Notes: a model not told the origin generated them from the letters alone. A DNA stretch of 64,000 nt from Rhizobium sp. 16-488-2b (GCF_017741815.1 NZ_JAGHMF010000001.1:51896-115895), one strand, 5' to 3'. Shown: positions 49,827 through 59,710, numbered from the stretch's first letter. Made by a program: numbers and translations.

Positions 49827-50435
49827 TTAGACGAGCGTGCCCTTCGTCGAGGGTACACGGCCCGCCTGCCTAGGATCGATCTCTGTCGCCGTGCGCAGCG
49901 CGCGGGCGACGGCCTTGAAGCATGTCTCGGCAATATGGTGGTTGTTGGCACCATAGTGGTTCAGGATATGCAAGGTGATCCCGGCGTTCTGGGCAAGAGC
50001 CTGGAAGAATTCGCGGACGAGTTCGGTGTCGAACGTGCCGATCTTCGGCGCGCTGAATGACACGTTCCAGACGAGGAAGGGGCGGCCGGAGAGATCGACG
50101 GCAGCCTTGGTCATCGTCTCGTCCATGGCAAGATCGATCGAGGCGTAGCGGGTGATGCCGCGACGGTCGCCGAGCGCCTTGGCGATGGCCTGGCCGATGG
50201 CGATGCCCGTGTCTTCCACCGCATGGTGGTCGTCGACGTGCAGATCGCCCTTGGTCTCGATCTCCATGTCGATCAGCGAATGTCGTGACAGTTGGTCGAG
50301 CATATGGTCGAAGAAGCCGACGCCGGTCGAAATCGTCGATTTCCCGGTGCCGTCGAGATTGACGGAAACGGAAACCGAGGTCTCGTTGGTCTTGCGGGAT
50401 ACGGATCCCGTACGGCTTGCTGCGGTCTCGGCCAT
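49827..50435 (-). CDS. hisB: imidazoleglycerol-phosphate dehydratase HisB
   Basis: HisB dehydrates imidazole glycerol phosphate; here only the dehydratase domain is present, not the bifunctional E. coli form. The 202-residue protein has two manganese-binding histidine clusters: [16 protein letters not shown] near residue 45, [18 protein letters not shown] near 75, and the repeat [17 protein letters not shown] near 165. ATG 50435 is chosen; the ORF opens earlier in non-conserved sequence. It heads the his run and is divergent from hslV. Confidence 0.96.
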   Translation of the reverse strand: MAETAASRTGSVSRKTNETSVSVSVNLDGTGKSTISTGVGFFDHMLDQLSRHSLIDMEIETKGDLHVDDHHAVEDTGIAIGQAIAKALGDRRGITRYASIDLAMDETMTKAAVDLSGRPFLVWNVSFSAPKIGTFDTELVREFFQALAQNAGITLHILNHYGANNHHIAETCFKAVARALRTATEIDPRQAGRVPSTKGTLV

Positions 50436-50612
50436 ATGGCGCTCCCTCCGGAAATACGCGGGTTCCTTATCAGGCGTGCCGGGAAATATCCAGAAGCGCG
50501 GGTCGAGAAATCGAAGCCAATTGCAATCGGCATTCGCCAACTTACATAGGGCTCAACAGGGCCGATGTGCGGCCCGAGGTAAGGGCCCGCCTGACGGGCT
50601 AGGGTATATTCG

Positions 50613-51137
50613 ATGACAACCATTATTACAGTTCGAAAGGGCGGCAAGGTCATCATGGCGGGCGACGGACAGGTCAGCCTCGGCCAGACCGTCATGAAGG
50701 GCAATGCCCGCAAGGTGCGCCGCATCGGCAAGGGCGACGTCATTGCCGGTTTCGCCGGCGCCACCGCGGATGCCTTCACGCTCTTGGAGCGGCTTGAAAA
50801 GAAGCTCGAGCAATATCCCGGCCAGCTGATGCGCGCTGCCGTCGAGCTCGCCAAGGATTGGCGCACCGACAAGTATCTGCGCAATCTCGAAGCCATGATG
50901 CTGGTCGCCGACAAGTCGGTGACGCTGGCGATCACCGGCAACGGCGACGTGCTCGAGCCCGAACATGGCGCCATCGCCATCGGCTCTGGCGGCAACTACG
51001 CCTTCGCCGCCGCCCGCGCCCTGATGGACAGCGACAAGTCGGCCGAAGAAGTGGCCCGCCGGGCGCTCGATATCGCCGCCGATATCTGCGTCTACACCAA
51101 CCACAATCTCGTGGTCGAAACGCTCGACGCCGAATAA
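50613..51137 (+). CDS. hslV: ATP-dependent protease peptidase subunit HslV
   Basis: HslV is the proteasome-like peptidase of HslUV. The 174-residue protein begins [23 protein letters not shown]; after removal of Met the catalytic threonine is at the N-terminus. Later motifs include [17 protein letters not shown] and [18 protein letters not shown]. It is followed by hslU after about 75 bases. HslUV genes are often under heat-shock sigma factor control, but I could not identify such a promoter with confidence. Confidence 0.97.
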   Translation: MTTIITVRKGGKVIMAGDGQVSLGQTVMKGNARKVRRIGKGDVIAGFAGATADAFTLLERLEKKLEQYPGQLMRAAVELAKDWRTDKYLRNLEAMMLVADKSVTLAITGNGDVLEPEHGAIAIGSGGNYAFAAARALMDSDKSAEEVARRALDIAADICVYTNHNLVVETLDAE

Positions 51138-51212
51138 CGGCAATCGTTCACAATGGGTCCTGTGGGCCGGGCCGCGAACGGCCGGCCGGAGCAGGAAAGC
51201 CAAGAGGATATC

Positions 51213-52523
51213 ATGACCAACTTTTCTCCCCGGGAAATCGTCTCCGAGCTGGACCGCCACATCATCGGCCAGCATGACGCCAAGCGCGCCGTCGCCATCG
51301 CGCTGCGCAACCGCTGGCGCCGCCAGCAGCTCGATGAGAGCCTGCGCGACGAAGTGATGCCCAAGAACATCCTGATGATCGGCCCGACCGGCGTCGGCAA
51401 GACGGAAATCTCCCGCCGCCTCGCCAAGCTCGCCGGCGCCCCCTTCATCAAGGTCGAAGCCACCAAGTTCACCGAAGTCGGCTATGTTGGCCGCGACGTC
51501 GAGCAGATCGTCCGCGATCTGGTCGAGGTCGGTATCGGCCTTGCGCGCGAAAAGAAGCGCGCCGAGGTCGAGGCCAAGGCTCATATGAGCGCTGAGGAAC
51601 GCGTGCTCGACGCGCTCGTCGGATCGACGGCCTCGCCGGCCACGCGCGACAGTTTCCGCAAGAAGCTGCGCGCCGGTGAACTCGACGACAAGGAAATCGA
51701 TATCGAAGTGGCCGACACCAGCACCGGCATGGGCGGCTTCGACATCCCCGGCATGCCCGGCGGCGGCAATATCGGCATGATCAACCTGTCGGAAATGTTC
51801 GGCAAGGCCATGGGCGGCCGCACCAAGAAGGTGCGCACCACCGTCAAGGCCTCCTACACCGACCTGATCCGCGACGAATCCGACAAGCTGATCGACAATG
51901 AAGTCATCCAGCGCGAGGCCGTGCGCTCCGTCGAAAACGACGGCATCGTCTTCCTCGACGAAATCGACAAGATCGCCGCCCGCGATGGCGGCATGGGGGC
52001 GGGCGTCTCTCGCGAAGGCGTGCAGCGCGACCTGCTGCCGCTGGTCGAAGGCACGACCGTGTCGACCAAGTACGGGCCGGTGAAGACCGACCACGTCTTG
52101 TTCATTGCATCGGGCGCCTTCCACGTCTCCAAGCCGTCGGACCTGCTGCCGGAATTGCAGGGCCGCCTGCCGATCCGCGTCGAACTGCGCCCGCTGACCA
52201 AGGAAGACTTCCGCCGCATCCTGACGGAAACCGAAGCCAGCCTCATCCGCCAGTACAAAGCGCTGATGGAAACCGAAGGCCTGACGCTGGAATTCACCGA
52301 TGACGGCATCGATGCGCTGGCCGACGTGGCCGTTCACCTGAACGCCTCGGTCGAAAACATCGGCGCCCGCCGCCTGCAGACGGTGATGGAGCGCGTGCTG
52401 GACGAAATCTCCTTCAACGCACCGGATCGCGGCGGCACCGCCGTGACCATCGACGCCGAATATGTGCGCAAGCATGTCGGTGATCTCGCTCAGAACACCG
52501 ATCTCTCGCGCTTCATTCTGTGA
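51213..52523 (+). CDS. hslU: ATP-dependent protease ATPase subunit HslU
   Basis: HslU is the AAA+ unfoldase that feeds HslV. The 436-residue protein has the N-terminal [25 protein letters not shown], Walker [22 protein letters not shown] near residue 57, the pore motif GYVGRDVE, an intermediate domain (about 110-240) with a [14 protein letters not shown] glycine-rich loop, and Walker [18 protein letters not shown] 51213 is chosen; a 20-codon extension upstream is not conserved. The terminator after it ends the hslVU transcript. Confidence 0.97.
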   Translation: MTNFSPREIVSELDRHIIGQHDAKRAVAIALRNRWRRQQLDESLRDEVMPKNILMIGPTGVGKTEISRRLAKLAGAPFIKVEATKFTEVGYVGRDVEQIVRDLVEVGIGLAREKKRAEVEAKAHMSAEERVLDALVGSTASPATRDSFRKKLRAGELDDKEIDIEVADTSTGMGGFDIPGMPGGGNIGMINLSEMFGKAMGGRTKKVRTTVKASYTDLIRDESDKLIDNEVIQREAVRSVENDGIVFLDEIDKIAARDGGMGAGVSREGVQRDLLPLVEGTTVSTKYGPVKTDHVLFIASGAFHVSKPSDLLPELQGRLPIRVELRPLTKEDFRRILTETEASLIRQYKALMETEGLTLEFTDDGIDALADVAVHLNASVENIGARRLQTVMERVLDEISFNAPDRGGTAVTIDAEYVRKHVGDLAQNTDLSRFIL

Positions 52524-52590
52524 TGCGCAAACACCGGTCTCGGCCTTTACTGGCGTGATACCGCAACTTTGACCGACTGAACTCTCGACA

Positions 52591-52630
52591 ACGGGCCTTT
52601 TACTTTTTAGTGAAAGGCCCGTTTTGTTGT
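52591..52630 (+). terminator. hslVU terminator
   Basis: ACGGGCCTTT and AAAGGCCCGT pair perfectly around a 12-base A/T-rich loop and are followed by TTTGTTGTT. It lies about 70 bases past hslU. Confidence 0.88.
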
Positions 52631-52741
52631 TGGCGCCAGCATTATTCGGCCAAGATTTTGGTACAGTCAGCGCGCCAGCCAAGCTGGAAATGCCGACCGA
52701 TACCGGAAATGCCTCTATTGGAAATGATGGGAAAGCTGATC

Positions 52742-53689
52742 GTGCGACGCCTTCTGACGAGCCTTGTAATCGCCGCCACGGTCTTGACCGCCGCGCCCGC
52801 TTTTTCCATGCAGCTCGTGCCTCCGGGCAATCGCAACGTCGAGCAGCCGAATGTTCCCGGCGCATCGGTCCGCCGCACCAAGGGCACCAAGACCACTTTC
52901 GATCGCAAGTACGACAAGGTCCACGAACTCCTGGCGACGGATCGCGAGCTGATGGGCAAGATCAAGAAGGTCTCGGCCGCCTATGGCATCGACCCGATCC
53001 ACGTCATCGGCGCCATCGTCGGCGAGCACACCTATAATGTCGACGCCTACGACCGTTTGCAGTCTTATTACGTCAAGGCCGCGTCCTACGCCGGCCAGAG
53101 CTTCCGCTTCGCCTATGACGGCGAGGATGTGGACGACTTCGTTAAGCGCCCGCAATTTGCCGAGTGCAACGGCAAGAGCGATTCCTACACGCTGTGGAGC
53201 TGCCGCGAGGATGTCTGGGAAAGCGATTTCCGTGGCAAGACGGTCGGTGGCAAGAGCTTCCCGAACAACCGCTTCAGCGCCGTCTTCTTCCAGCCCTTCT
53301 ACGCCGGCCAGACTTTTGGCCTCGGCCAGATCAACCCGTTGACCGCCCTGATGCTCTCCGACCTCGTCAGCCGGGTCTCCGATATCAACAAGCTCAACGA
53401 GAAGGATGCTGGCAGCGTCTACAAGGCGATCATGGACCCGGATATCTCGTTGGCCTTCGTGGCCGCCGCCGTGCGCCGCTCGATCGACGATTACAAGCAG
53501 ATCGCCGGCATGGATATCTCCAAGAACCCGGGCCTGACGGCAACGCTCTACAATCTCGGCAATTCCCGCCAGCGCGCCGCGGCGCTCGCCGCCAAGAACC
53601 GCGCGTCGGGCGAAACGGTCTGGCCGGAAGAAAACTATTACGGATGGTTGATCAACGACAAGCTGGACGAGCTGGAGCGCCTGCTCTAG
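52742..53689 (+). CDS. DUF1402 family secreted protein
   Basis: This protein of about 315 residues matches DUF1402, a family found mainly in Rhizobiales. From the GTG start it has a clear signal peptide (RRLLTSLVIAATVLTAAPAFS, cleavage after AFS), so it is periplasmic. The mature part has ELMGKIKKVSAAYGIDPIHVI-GAIVGEHTYN and FGLGQINPLTALM, which look like a lysozyme- or transglycosylase-type fold (the E-H and GLGQINP pattern recalls lytic transglycosylases); I infer this only. GTG 52742 follows GGGAAAG; ATG 52724/52727 are alternatives. It lies between hslU and a P450. Confidence 0.85.
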   Translation: MRRLLTSLVIAATVLTAAPAFSMQLVPPGNRNVEQPNVPGASVRRTKGTKTTFDRKYDKVHELLATDRELMGKIKKVSAAYGIDPIHVIGAIVGEHTYNVDAYDRLQSYYVKAASYAGQSFRFAYDGEDVDDFVKRPQFAECNGKSDSYTLWSCREDVWESDFRGKTVGGKSFPNNRFSAVFFQPFYAGQTFGLGQINPLTALMLSDLVSRVSDINKLNEKDAGSVYKAIMDPDISLAFVAAAVRRSIDDYKQIAGMDISKNPGLTATLYNLGNSRQRAAALAAKNRASGETVWPEENYYGWLINDKLDELERLL

Positions 53690-53739
53690 TTTTTTAGCCT
53701 TGCCGGGGAGGGCAATCTTCCGCGAAAGGCCAGTATCCG

Positions 53740-55143
53740 ATGGACATGCGTCCAAATCCGTTCGTTCCGCCAGCGCCCATCCCGCGCACCGTGCCGCCGA
53801 GCCGGCTTGAGATCATCCGCACCATCCTGCGCAATCCGCTGGAGCTGTGGGGCGAGCCCTCTTACACGCTGCCCTTCATCAAGACGAAGTTCTTCCGCGA
53901 AAGCACGATCATCGTCAACGATCCCGGCCTGATCAAGCATGTGCTGGTCGATAACGCCGCCAATTACCGCATGTCGGATATCCGCCAGCTGATCCTGCGG
54001 CCCATCCTGCGTGATGGTCTGCTGACAGCGGAAGGCGAGGTCTGGAAGCGCTCGCGCAAGGCCGTCGCCCCTGTCTTCACGCCGCGCCACGCCAATGGCT
54101 TCGCCGGCCAGATGCTGCGCCAGTCGGAAGAATACATCAGTAAGTACGAAGAAGCCGGCAGCGACGGAAAGACCTTCGAGATCGCCAGCGACATGGCCGA
54201 ACTCACCTTCGCCATCCTCGCCGACACCTTGTTTTCCGGCGAGATCGTCACCTCCTCCGACAGCTTCGCCGACGACGTCAACGCGCTCCTGCATCGCATG
54301 GGCCGCGTCGATCCGATGGACCTGTTGCGCGCCCCCACCTGGGTCCCTCGCGTCACCCGCATCGGCGGCCAGAAGGTGCTGGAGAAATTCCGCACCATCG
54401 TCCGCGAAACCATGGATGCCCGCTTGGCCCGCATGGAAGCGGACCGCGACACGACGCCCGAGGATTTCCTGACGCTGTTGCTCGACCAGGCAAAGTCGGG
54501 CGGGCTCACCAATGCCGAGATCGAGGACAATATCCTCACCTTCATCGGCGCCGGCCACGAAACCACGGCCCGGGCGCTGGCCTGGACGCTCTATTGCGTC
54601 GCCAACACGCCGCATATCCGCGACGCGATGGAGGAAGAGATCGACCGCGTGCTGGCGACGGGCGCCGAGCCGGTGAAGTGGCTCGATCTCATGCCCTATA
54701 CCCGCGCCGCCTTCGAAGAGGCTTTGCGCCTCTATCCGCCGGCCCCGTCGATCAACCGCGCCGCGATATCGGATGATCGCTGGACGAATGCCAAGGGCGA
54801 GACCGTTGAGATCGAGGCCGGCGTCACTGTGCTGATCATGCCCTGGACGCTGCATCGCCACGAACTCTATTGGGACAAGCCCCGCGCCTACATGCCGGAG
54901 CGCTTCCTGCCCGAAAACCGCGCCAAGATCAGCCGCTTCCAGTTCCTCCCCTTCGGCGCAGGCCCGCGCGTCTGCATCGGCGCCACCTTCGCGCTGCAGG
55001 AGGCGGTGATCGCGCTTGCTGTCATGATGCACCGCTTCCGCTTCGACATGACCGATGAGACCAATCCTTGGCCGGTGCAGAAACTCACCACCCAGCCGCA
55101 GAACGGCCTGCCGATGCGCGTCACGCCGAGAGTTCTTGCCTGA
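53740..55143 (+). CDS. cytochrome P450
   Basis: The 467-residue protein is a P450 monooxygenase. It has the I-helix oxygen-binding motif FIGAGHETTARALAW near residue 268, the ExxR motif in EALRLYPPAPSINRA near 328, and the haem-binding loop FGAGPRVCIGATFAL near 405 with the cysteine ligand. Its redox partners are not in the window. No membrane anchor is seen, so it is probably soluble. The substrate is unknown; the resemblance is to CYP families acting on fatty acids or hydrocarbons. It sits between DUF1402 and glcB, as in Sinorhizobium. Confidence 0.94.
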   Translation: MDMRPNPFVPPAPIPRTVPPSRLEIIRTILRNPLELWGEPSYTLPFIKTKFFRESTIIVNDPGLIKHVLVDNAANYRMSDIRQLILRPILRDGLLTAEGEVWKRSRKAVAPVFTPRHANGFAGQMLRQSEEYISKYEEAGSDGKTFEIASDMAELTFAILADTLFSGEIVTSSDSFADDVNALLHRMGRVDPMDLLRAPTWVPRVTRIGGQKVLEKFRTIVRETMDARLARMEADRDTTPEDFLTLLLDQAKSGGLTNAEIEDNILTFIGAGHETTARALAWTLYCVANTPHIRDAMEEEIDRVLATGAEPVKWLDLMPYTRAAFEEALRLYPPAPSINRAAISDDRWTNAKGETVEIEAGVTVLIMPWTLHRHELYWDKPRAYMPERFLPENRAKISRFQFLPFGAGPRVCIGATFALQEAVIALAVMMHRFRFDMTDETNPWPVQKLTTQPQNGLPMRVTPRVLA

Positions 55144-55241
55144 AAAGGCATAAATCTTTCAAACTATTGCCTGATTGACTATGAATGAAAGCCGGTCAAA
55201 GTGGCAGCATGCGAAAAACGCGCCGCCCGAGGAGATAGTCT

Positions 55242-57413
55242 ATGAGCCGCATCGAAAAACACGGTCTTGCGATTGAAGCCGTCCTTCATGATTTCCTGAT
55301 CAAGGAGGCGCTTCCCGGTCTTGGGCTCGATGCGGACAAGTTCTTTGCCGACTTCTCGGCCATCGTCCACGATCTGGCGCCGAAAAACCGCGAACTTCTT
55401 GCCAAGCGCGACGCCCTGCAACTGCGCATCGATGATTGGTATCGCCAGCACGGTGCGCCGACCGATATGGACGCCTATCAGGCCTTCCTGCGCGAGATCG
55501 GCTATCTCCTTCCCGAGGGCTCCGATTTCCAGGTCACCACGACCAATGTCGATCCGGAGATCGCCTCCATCGCCGGCCCGCAGCTGGTCGTTCCGGTCAT
55601 GAACGCCCGCTACGCGCTGAACGCCGCCAACGCCCGCTGGGGCTCGCTCTACGACGCGCTCTACGGCACCGACGCGATTTCCGAGGCCGATGGCGCCGAA
55701 AAGGGCAAGGGCTACAATCCGAAGCGCGGCGAAAAGGTCATCGCCTGGGTGCGCGATTTTCTCGATAACGCCGTTCCGCTTGTCGATTGGAGCTGGAAGG
55801 ACGTCGCCGGTCTCGTGATCAAGGATGGCGCGCTCGCCATCTCCTCAACCGACGGCGAGCATGTCGCGCTGAAGGATGCCTCGCATTTCGCCGGCTACCG
55901 AGGCGATGCAGCGGCTCCGAGCAACATCCTCCTGAAGAACAACGGCATCCATATCGACATCGTCATCAATGCCTCGACAGAGATCGGCAAGAGCGACGCC
56001 GCCCACATTTCGGATGTCTGGCTCGAATCCGCGATCACCACGATCATGGACTGCGAGGATTCCATTGCCGCCGTCGATGCCGAGGACAAGACCGAGGTCT
56101 ATCGCAACTGGCTCGGCCTGATGAAGGGCGATCTGCAGGAAGAGGTCGTGAAGAACGGCAAGAGCTTCATCCGCAAGCTCAATCCCGATCTCGATTATAC
56201 CGGCCCTGGTGGAGCCAGCTTCGAGGTTCATCGCCGATCTCTGATGCTGATCCGAAACGTCGGCCACCTCATGACGAATCCGGCTATCCTTGATCGCGAT
56301 GGCAATGAGGTGCCCGAGGGCATCATGGACGCGATGATCACAGCCGCCATCGCGCTCTACGATATCGGCCCGAATGGTCGCCGCAAGAATTCGCGCACCG
56401 GCTCCATGTATGTCGTCAAGCCGAAGATGCACGGCCCCGAGGAAGTCGCCTTCGCCGTCGAGATCTTCGGCCGCGTCGAGGATGCGCTCGGCATGGCGAA
56501 AAACACCATGAAGATGGGCATCATGGATGAGGAGCGCCGCACCACCGTCAACCTCAAGGAATGCATTCGCGCAGCCCGCGAGCGCGTCGTCTTCATCAAC
56601 ACCGGCTTCCTTGATCGCACCGGCGACGAGATGCACACCTCGATGGAAGCGGGGCCGATGATCCGCAAGGGCGACATGAAGCAGGCCGCCTGGATCGCGG
56701 CTTACGAGAACTGGAACGTCGATATCGGTCTCGAATGCGGCCTTTCCGGCCATGCGCAGATCGGCAAGGGCATGTGGGCCATGCCGGATCTGATGGCGGC
56801 CATGCTGGAACAGAAGATCGCCCATCCGAAGGCCGGCGCCAACACAGCCTGGGTCCCGTCGCCGACGGCCGCGACGCTGCACGCCACGCATTATCACCGC
56901 GTCAACGTCGCCAATGTCCAGCGCGGCCTGAAGGATCGCCCGCGCGCCAAGCTGAGCGATATCCTGTCCGTGCCCGTCGCCGTCCGTCCGAACTGGACGC
57001 CCGAGGAAATCCAGCGCGAACTCGACAACAACGCGCAGGGGATTCTGGGGTACGTCGTGCGCTGGGTCGATCAGGGCGTCGGCTGCTCCAAGGTTCCGGA
57101 CATCAACAATGTCGGCCTGATGGAAGACCGCGCGACGTTGCGCATCTCGGCGCAGCACATGGCGAACTGGCTGCACCACAAGGTCGTCACCGAAGCGCAG
57201 ATCGTCGAAACGATGAAGCGCATGGCCGCCGTGGTCGATGGCCAGAACGCCGGTGACGCGGCCTATCACCCGATGGCCAAAGATTTCGACCGTTCGATCG
57301 CCTTCCAGGCCGCTCTCGAACTGGTGTTGAAGGGCAGGGCGCAGCCGAACGGCTATACCGAGCCGGTCCTGCACCGCCGTCGCCTGGAGTTGAAGGCCGC
57401 GCAAGCGGCCTGA
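55242..57413 (+). CDS. glcB: malate synthase G
   Basis: GlcB condenses glyoxylate with acetyl-CoA to malate in the glyoxylate bypass. The 723-residue protein has the length of type G. Motifs include [20 protein letters not shown], the [19 protein letters not shown] metal-binding region near residue 265, [19 protein letters not shown] and [22 protein letters not shown] 55242 fits the N-terminus; the gap to the P450 is 98 bases. Isocitrate lyase is not in this window. Confidence 0.97.
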   Translation: MSRIEKHGLAIEAVLHDFLIKEALPGLGLDADKFFADFSAIVHDLAPKNRELLAKRDALQLRIDDWYRQHGAPTDMDAYQAFLREIGYLLPEGSDFQVTTTNVDPEIASIAGPQLVVPVMNARYALNAANARWGSLYDALYGTDAISEADGAEKGKGYNPKRGEKVIAWVRDFLDNAVPLVDWSWKDVAGLVIKDGALAISSTDGEHVALKDASHFAGYRGDAAAPSNILLKNNGIHIDIVINASTEIGKSDAAHISDVWLESAITTIMDCEDSIAAVDAEDKTEVYRNWLGLMKGDLQEEVVKNGKSFIRKLNPDLDYTGPGGASFEVHRRSLMLIRNVGHLMTNPAILDRDGNEVPEGIMDAMITAAIALYDIGPNGRRKNSRTGSMYVVKPKMHGPEEVAFAVEIFGRVEDALGMAKNTMKMGIMDEERRTTVNLKECIRAARERVVFINTGFLDRTGDEMHTSMEAGPMIRKGDMKQAAWIAAYENWNVDIGLECGLSGHAQIGKGMWAMPDLMAAMLEQKIAHPKAGANTAWVPSPTAATLHATHYHRVNVANVQRGLKDRPRAKLSDILSVPVAVRPNWTPEEIQRELDNNAQGILGYVVRWVDQGVGCSKVPDINNVGLMEDRATLRISAQHMANWLHHKVVTEAQIVETMKRMAAVVDGQNAGDAAYHPMAKDFDRSIAFQAALELVLKGRAQPNGYTEPVLHRRRLELKAAQAA

Positions 57414-57431
57414 TCCCCACACAGCAGATAC

Positions 57432-57469
57432 AAAAAGGCCGCCGGAGCGAATGTCCCGGCGGCCTTTTT
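57432..57469. terminator. bidirectional terminator between glcB and the L,D-transpeptidase gene
   Basis: AAAAAGGCCGCCGG and CCGGCGGCCTTTTT form a perfect 14-bp stem around 10 bases. Both strands end in a U tract, so it serves the two converging genes. Confidence 0.92.
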
Positions 57470-57491
57470 TATAACGAATTTCAGGTCCAGC

Positions 57492-58181
57492 TTACTGGAT
57501 GACGATGACCTTGGAGGTCGTCTTGCCCGGACGGACGCGGCTGTAGAGGTCGATGACGTCCTGGTTGATCAAACGAATGCAGCCCGAAGAAGCGGCAGTG
57601 CCGATCGAAGCCCATTCCGGCGTGCCGTGCAGGCGGAACAGCGTGTCCTTGCCTTCTTCGTTGAAGAGGTACATGGCGCGCGCGCCGAGCGGGTTGGAAA
57701 GGCCAGGGCCCATGCCGTCTTCGACGTACTTGGCGATCTCGGGACGGCGAACGGCCATTTCCTTCGGGGGATGCCAGTTCGGCCATTCCTGCTTCCAGGC
57801 GACGTATGCGGTGCCGGCCCATGCGAAGCCCTGCTTGCCGACGCCGATGCCGTAGCGCATCGCCTTGCCGCCGGGCATGATGTAGTAGAGGAAGCGTTCG
57901 CGGGTATTGACGATGATCGTGCCCGGACGTTCTGTGGTTTCGTAGGAGACAACCTGCCTGTGGAACTGCGGCTTGACCTTCTGGATCGGGATCGCCGGCA
58001 GCGAATATCCGGCATCCGTGGTGACGCCGTAAGCGTCGTCGAAGATCTGCGCGGTCTGGACGGTCGGACCCGGCATGGCAGCCTTGTTTTCGACAGAGGC
58101 GCTCTCGGAAGTCGTGGAGCAACCGGCCAGAGCGAGCGTCGCCATCAGGCCGAATACAGGAAGTGCATTGCGGATGCGCAT
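57492..58181 (-). CDS. L,D-transpeptidase (YkuD family) lipoprotein
   Basis: This 229-residue protein starts with a lipoprotein signal and lipobox (LALAGC near residue 20). The YkuD domain covers about residues 85-225, with RERFLYYIMPGGKAMRYGIGVG and the catalytic HGTPEWASIGTAASSGCIRL near 190-209 (His, then SSGC with the nucleophile cysteine). Such enzymes form 3-3 crosslinks in peptidoglycan or attach proteins to it. The gene converges with glcB and is divergent from mmcB. Confidence 0.94.
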   Translation of the reverse strand: MRIRNALPVFGLMATLALAGCSTTSESASVENKAAMPGPTVQTAQIFDDAYGVTTDAGYSLPAIPIQKVKPQFHRQVVSYETTERPGTIIVNTRERFLYYIMPGGKAMRYGIGVGKQGFAWAGTAYVAWKQEWPNWHPPKEMAVRRPEIAKYVEDGMGPGLSNPLGARAMYLFNEEGKDTLFRLHGTPEWASIGTAASSGCIRLINQDVIDLYSRVRPGKTTSKVIVIQ

Positions 58182-58362
58182 GGATGTCTCTTAAGAATGG
58201 GGCAAGGGAGGATCGTTCTTTCGAACCATCTTAGATTATGGTTTATTTTCGATTAACTTCGCCTTGGCAAGCTGTTGCAGTGCGGCGGAGCAATTACGCA
58301 ATGGCAAACTAGAACCGCATGGTTTTTTTGCAACAACGCGGGCGCTGGACCCCAACTTATCC

Positions 58363-58857
58363 ATGACGATTTTGAGTGTTTACAATAACAATCCGTTAAT
58401 CGATGGCCGACAATCGGACAGGGCCATGCTCGTGCGTCGCGGGACTCAGATTCTACTTCACGAGATGCGTCATGCCGTCCTGCCGGAACTGCCACTCGCA
58501 AGCGGCCGGCGCGCCGATCTGATCACCGTCTCGGACAAGGGCGAGATCTGGATCATCGAGATCAAGACCTCGATCGAAGACTTCAGGGTGGATCGCAAAT
58601 GGCCGGAATATCGCCTGCATTGCGACCGGCTGTTCTTCGCCACACACAAGGATGTGCCGCTCGATATCTTCCCGGAGGATTGCGGCCTGTTTCTTTCGGA
58701 TGGATATGGCGCCCACATGATCCGCGAGGCGCCCGAACATAGACTGGCTCCCGCCACCCGCAAATCCGTCACGCTGAACTTTTCGCGCGCGGCCGCCCAG
58801 CGACTGCTGATGGCCGAATGGGCCACCGGCAAGCCGCTCGGCGTCGACGATATCTAG
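58363..58857 (+). CDS. mmcB: MmcB family DNA repair protein
   Basis: MmcB is an alphaproteobacterial nuclease-like protein induced by DNA damage in Caulobacter. The 164-residue protein has GRQSDRAMLVRRGTQILLHEM near the start and the PD-(D/E)XK core with RRADLITVSDKGEIWIIEIKTSIEDF near residues 45-70 (ADL and IEIK) followed by DRKWPEYRLHCDRLFFAT. The ATG at 58363 fits the family N-terminus; the ORF runs further upstream. Its stop lies at the edge of the mosaic repeat that follows. Confidence 0.9.
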   Translation: MTILSVYNNNPLIDGRQSDRAMLVRRGTQILLHEMRHAVLPELPLASGRRADLITVSDKGEIWIIEIKTSIEDFRVDRKWPEYRLHCDRLFFATHKDVPLDIFPEDCGLFLSDGYGAHMIREAPEHRLAPATRKSVTLNFSRAAAQRLLMAEWATGKPLGVDDI

Positions 58858-58910
58858 AGCCTTTCCTGGTTAGCTTGAAGCATTCTGCCGGAGCAGGTTT
58901 TCTTCAGGGC

Positions 58911-58976
58911 AAAGGCGATTGGCGAAGGGCATACCCCAGGTACGGTCGAGCCGATCGCCTTTGATCCTGGCGGAAA
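58911..58976. repeat. inner palindrome of the mosaic repeat, left half
   Basis: CAAAGGCGAT and ATCGCCTTTG are 10-bp inverted arms, with looser pairing continuing outward (CAGG against CCTG). This left unit differs from the right unit, which makes the element look composite. Coordinates are approximate to a few bases. Confidence 0.55.
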
Positions 58977-58993
58977 GATGCCCGGCCCTTCGG

Positions 58994-59094
58994 GTTGCCT
59001 GAAACGGGCCGCCTGATCGTCCGGCCGGCTTGGCCGTATGCGTGGGCTACGACGCGCGCCGGCCGGACGACCATCCGACTCCGTTTGAGGCAAC
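58994..59094. repeat. inner palindrome of the mosaic repeat, right half
   Basis: Nested inverted repeats: GTTGCCTGAAACGG (58994-59007) against CCGTTTGAGGCAAC (59081-59094, one mismatch), and a perfect 13-bp pair TCGTCCGGCCGGC (59017-59029) against GCCGGCCGGACGA (59058-59070). The whole 101 bases could fold into one long hairpin. Confidence 0.75.
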
Positions 59095-59134
59095 AGAATG
59101 CTTCAATCTAACCAGGAAAGGCTCTAGCTTGAAT

Positions 59135-59710
59135 TTACTTCGGCGCCCGCTTGGCGAGAATGCGCTGCAATGTGCGGCGGTGCATGTTGAGCCGGCGCGC
59201 CGTCTCCGAAACATTGCGTTCGCAGATCTCGTAGACACGCTGGATATGCTCCCAGCGCACCCGGTCGGCTGACATCGGGTTCTCAGGCAGTTCGACCTTC
59301 TCGCCGCTGCGCTGCGTCAGCGCCGCATAGACATCGTCGGCATCCGCCGGCTTGGCAAGATAGTCGACAGCGCCGAGCTTCACCGCGGTGACCGCTGTCG
59401 CGATATTGCCGTAACCGGTGAGGACAACGATACGGGTATCGTCGCGCTTCTGGCGGATCGCCTCGATGACGTCGAGGCCATTACCATCGCCGAGCCGCAG
59501 GTCGAGCACCGCGTATTTCGGCGGATTGGCGTGGGACTTGGCCACACCCTCCGCCACCGATTCCGCAGTCTCCACCTGAAAGCCGCGCGTCTCCATGGCG
59601 CGCGCCAACCGGCGCAGGAACGGTCCGTCGTCATCGACGATCAGGAGGCTCGCATCGGGGCCGATATAGTCGTCGCTGGCGGGGGAGGGGTTGGTAATCT
59701 GCTCGCTCAT
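59135..59710 (-). CDS. actR: response regulator ActR (RegA/PrrA family)
   Basis: ActR is the response regulator of the redox/acid-responsive ActS-ActR system, related to RegA/PrrA. The 191-residue protein has a receiver domain (SLLIVDDDGPFLRRLARAME; phosphoacceptor Asp near 70 in YAVLDLRLGDGNG) and a Fis-type helix-turn-helix C-terminus, NVSETARRLNMHRRTLQRIL. The gene is 68 bases after actS and ends beside the mosaic repeat. ActR is known to activate genes for low-pH tolerance, nitrogen fixation and respiration in Sinorhizobium. Confidence 0.95.
   Translation of the reverse strand: MSEQITNPSPASDDYIGPDASLLIVDDDGPFLRRLARAMETRGFQVETAESVAEGVAKSHANPPKYAVLDLRLGDGNGLDVIEAIRQKRDDTRIVVLTGYGNIATAVTAVKLGAVDYLAKPADADDVYAALTQRSGEKVELPENPMSADRVRWEHIQRVYEICERNVSETARRLNMHRRTLQRILAKRAPK

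Larger units (their letters stand above)
58854..59127. repeat. mosaic palindromic intergenic repeat (RIME-like)
   Basis: The 274-bp element between mmcB and actR is bounded by 34-bp arms in inverted orientation, 58854-58887 and 59094-59127, that match at 33 of 34 positions. It begins in the mmcB stop codon and ends seven bases before the actR stop. Inside are nested palindromes (see the two repeat entries). No transposase is present. The pattern fits the Rhizobium-specific intergenic mosaic elements (RIME) or a related MITE-like repeat family. Confidence 0.85.

Noticed and set aside
50553..52865. A 770-codon minus-strand ORF across hslV and hslU
   Set aside because: Same reason: antisense to conserved genes, no domain, and a repetitive, skewed composition.
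55845..57422. A 525-codon minus-strand ORF opposite glcB
   Set aside because: Antisense shadow of malate synthase G with no family signature.
58854..59127. An insertion sequence or remnant between mmcB and actR
   Set aside because: The inverted ends resemble IS ends but there is no transposase or target-site duplication that I can see; a palindromic repeat fits better.
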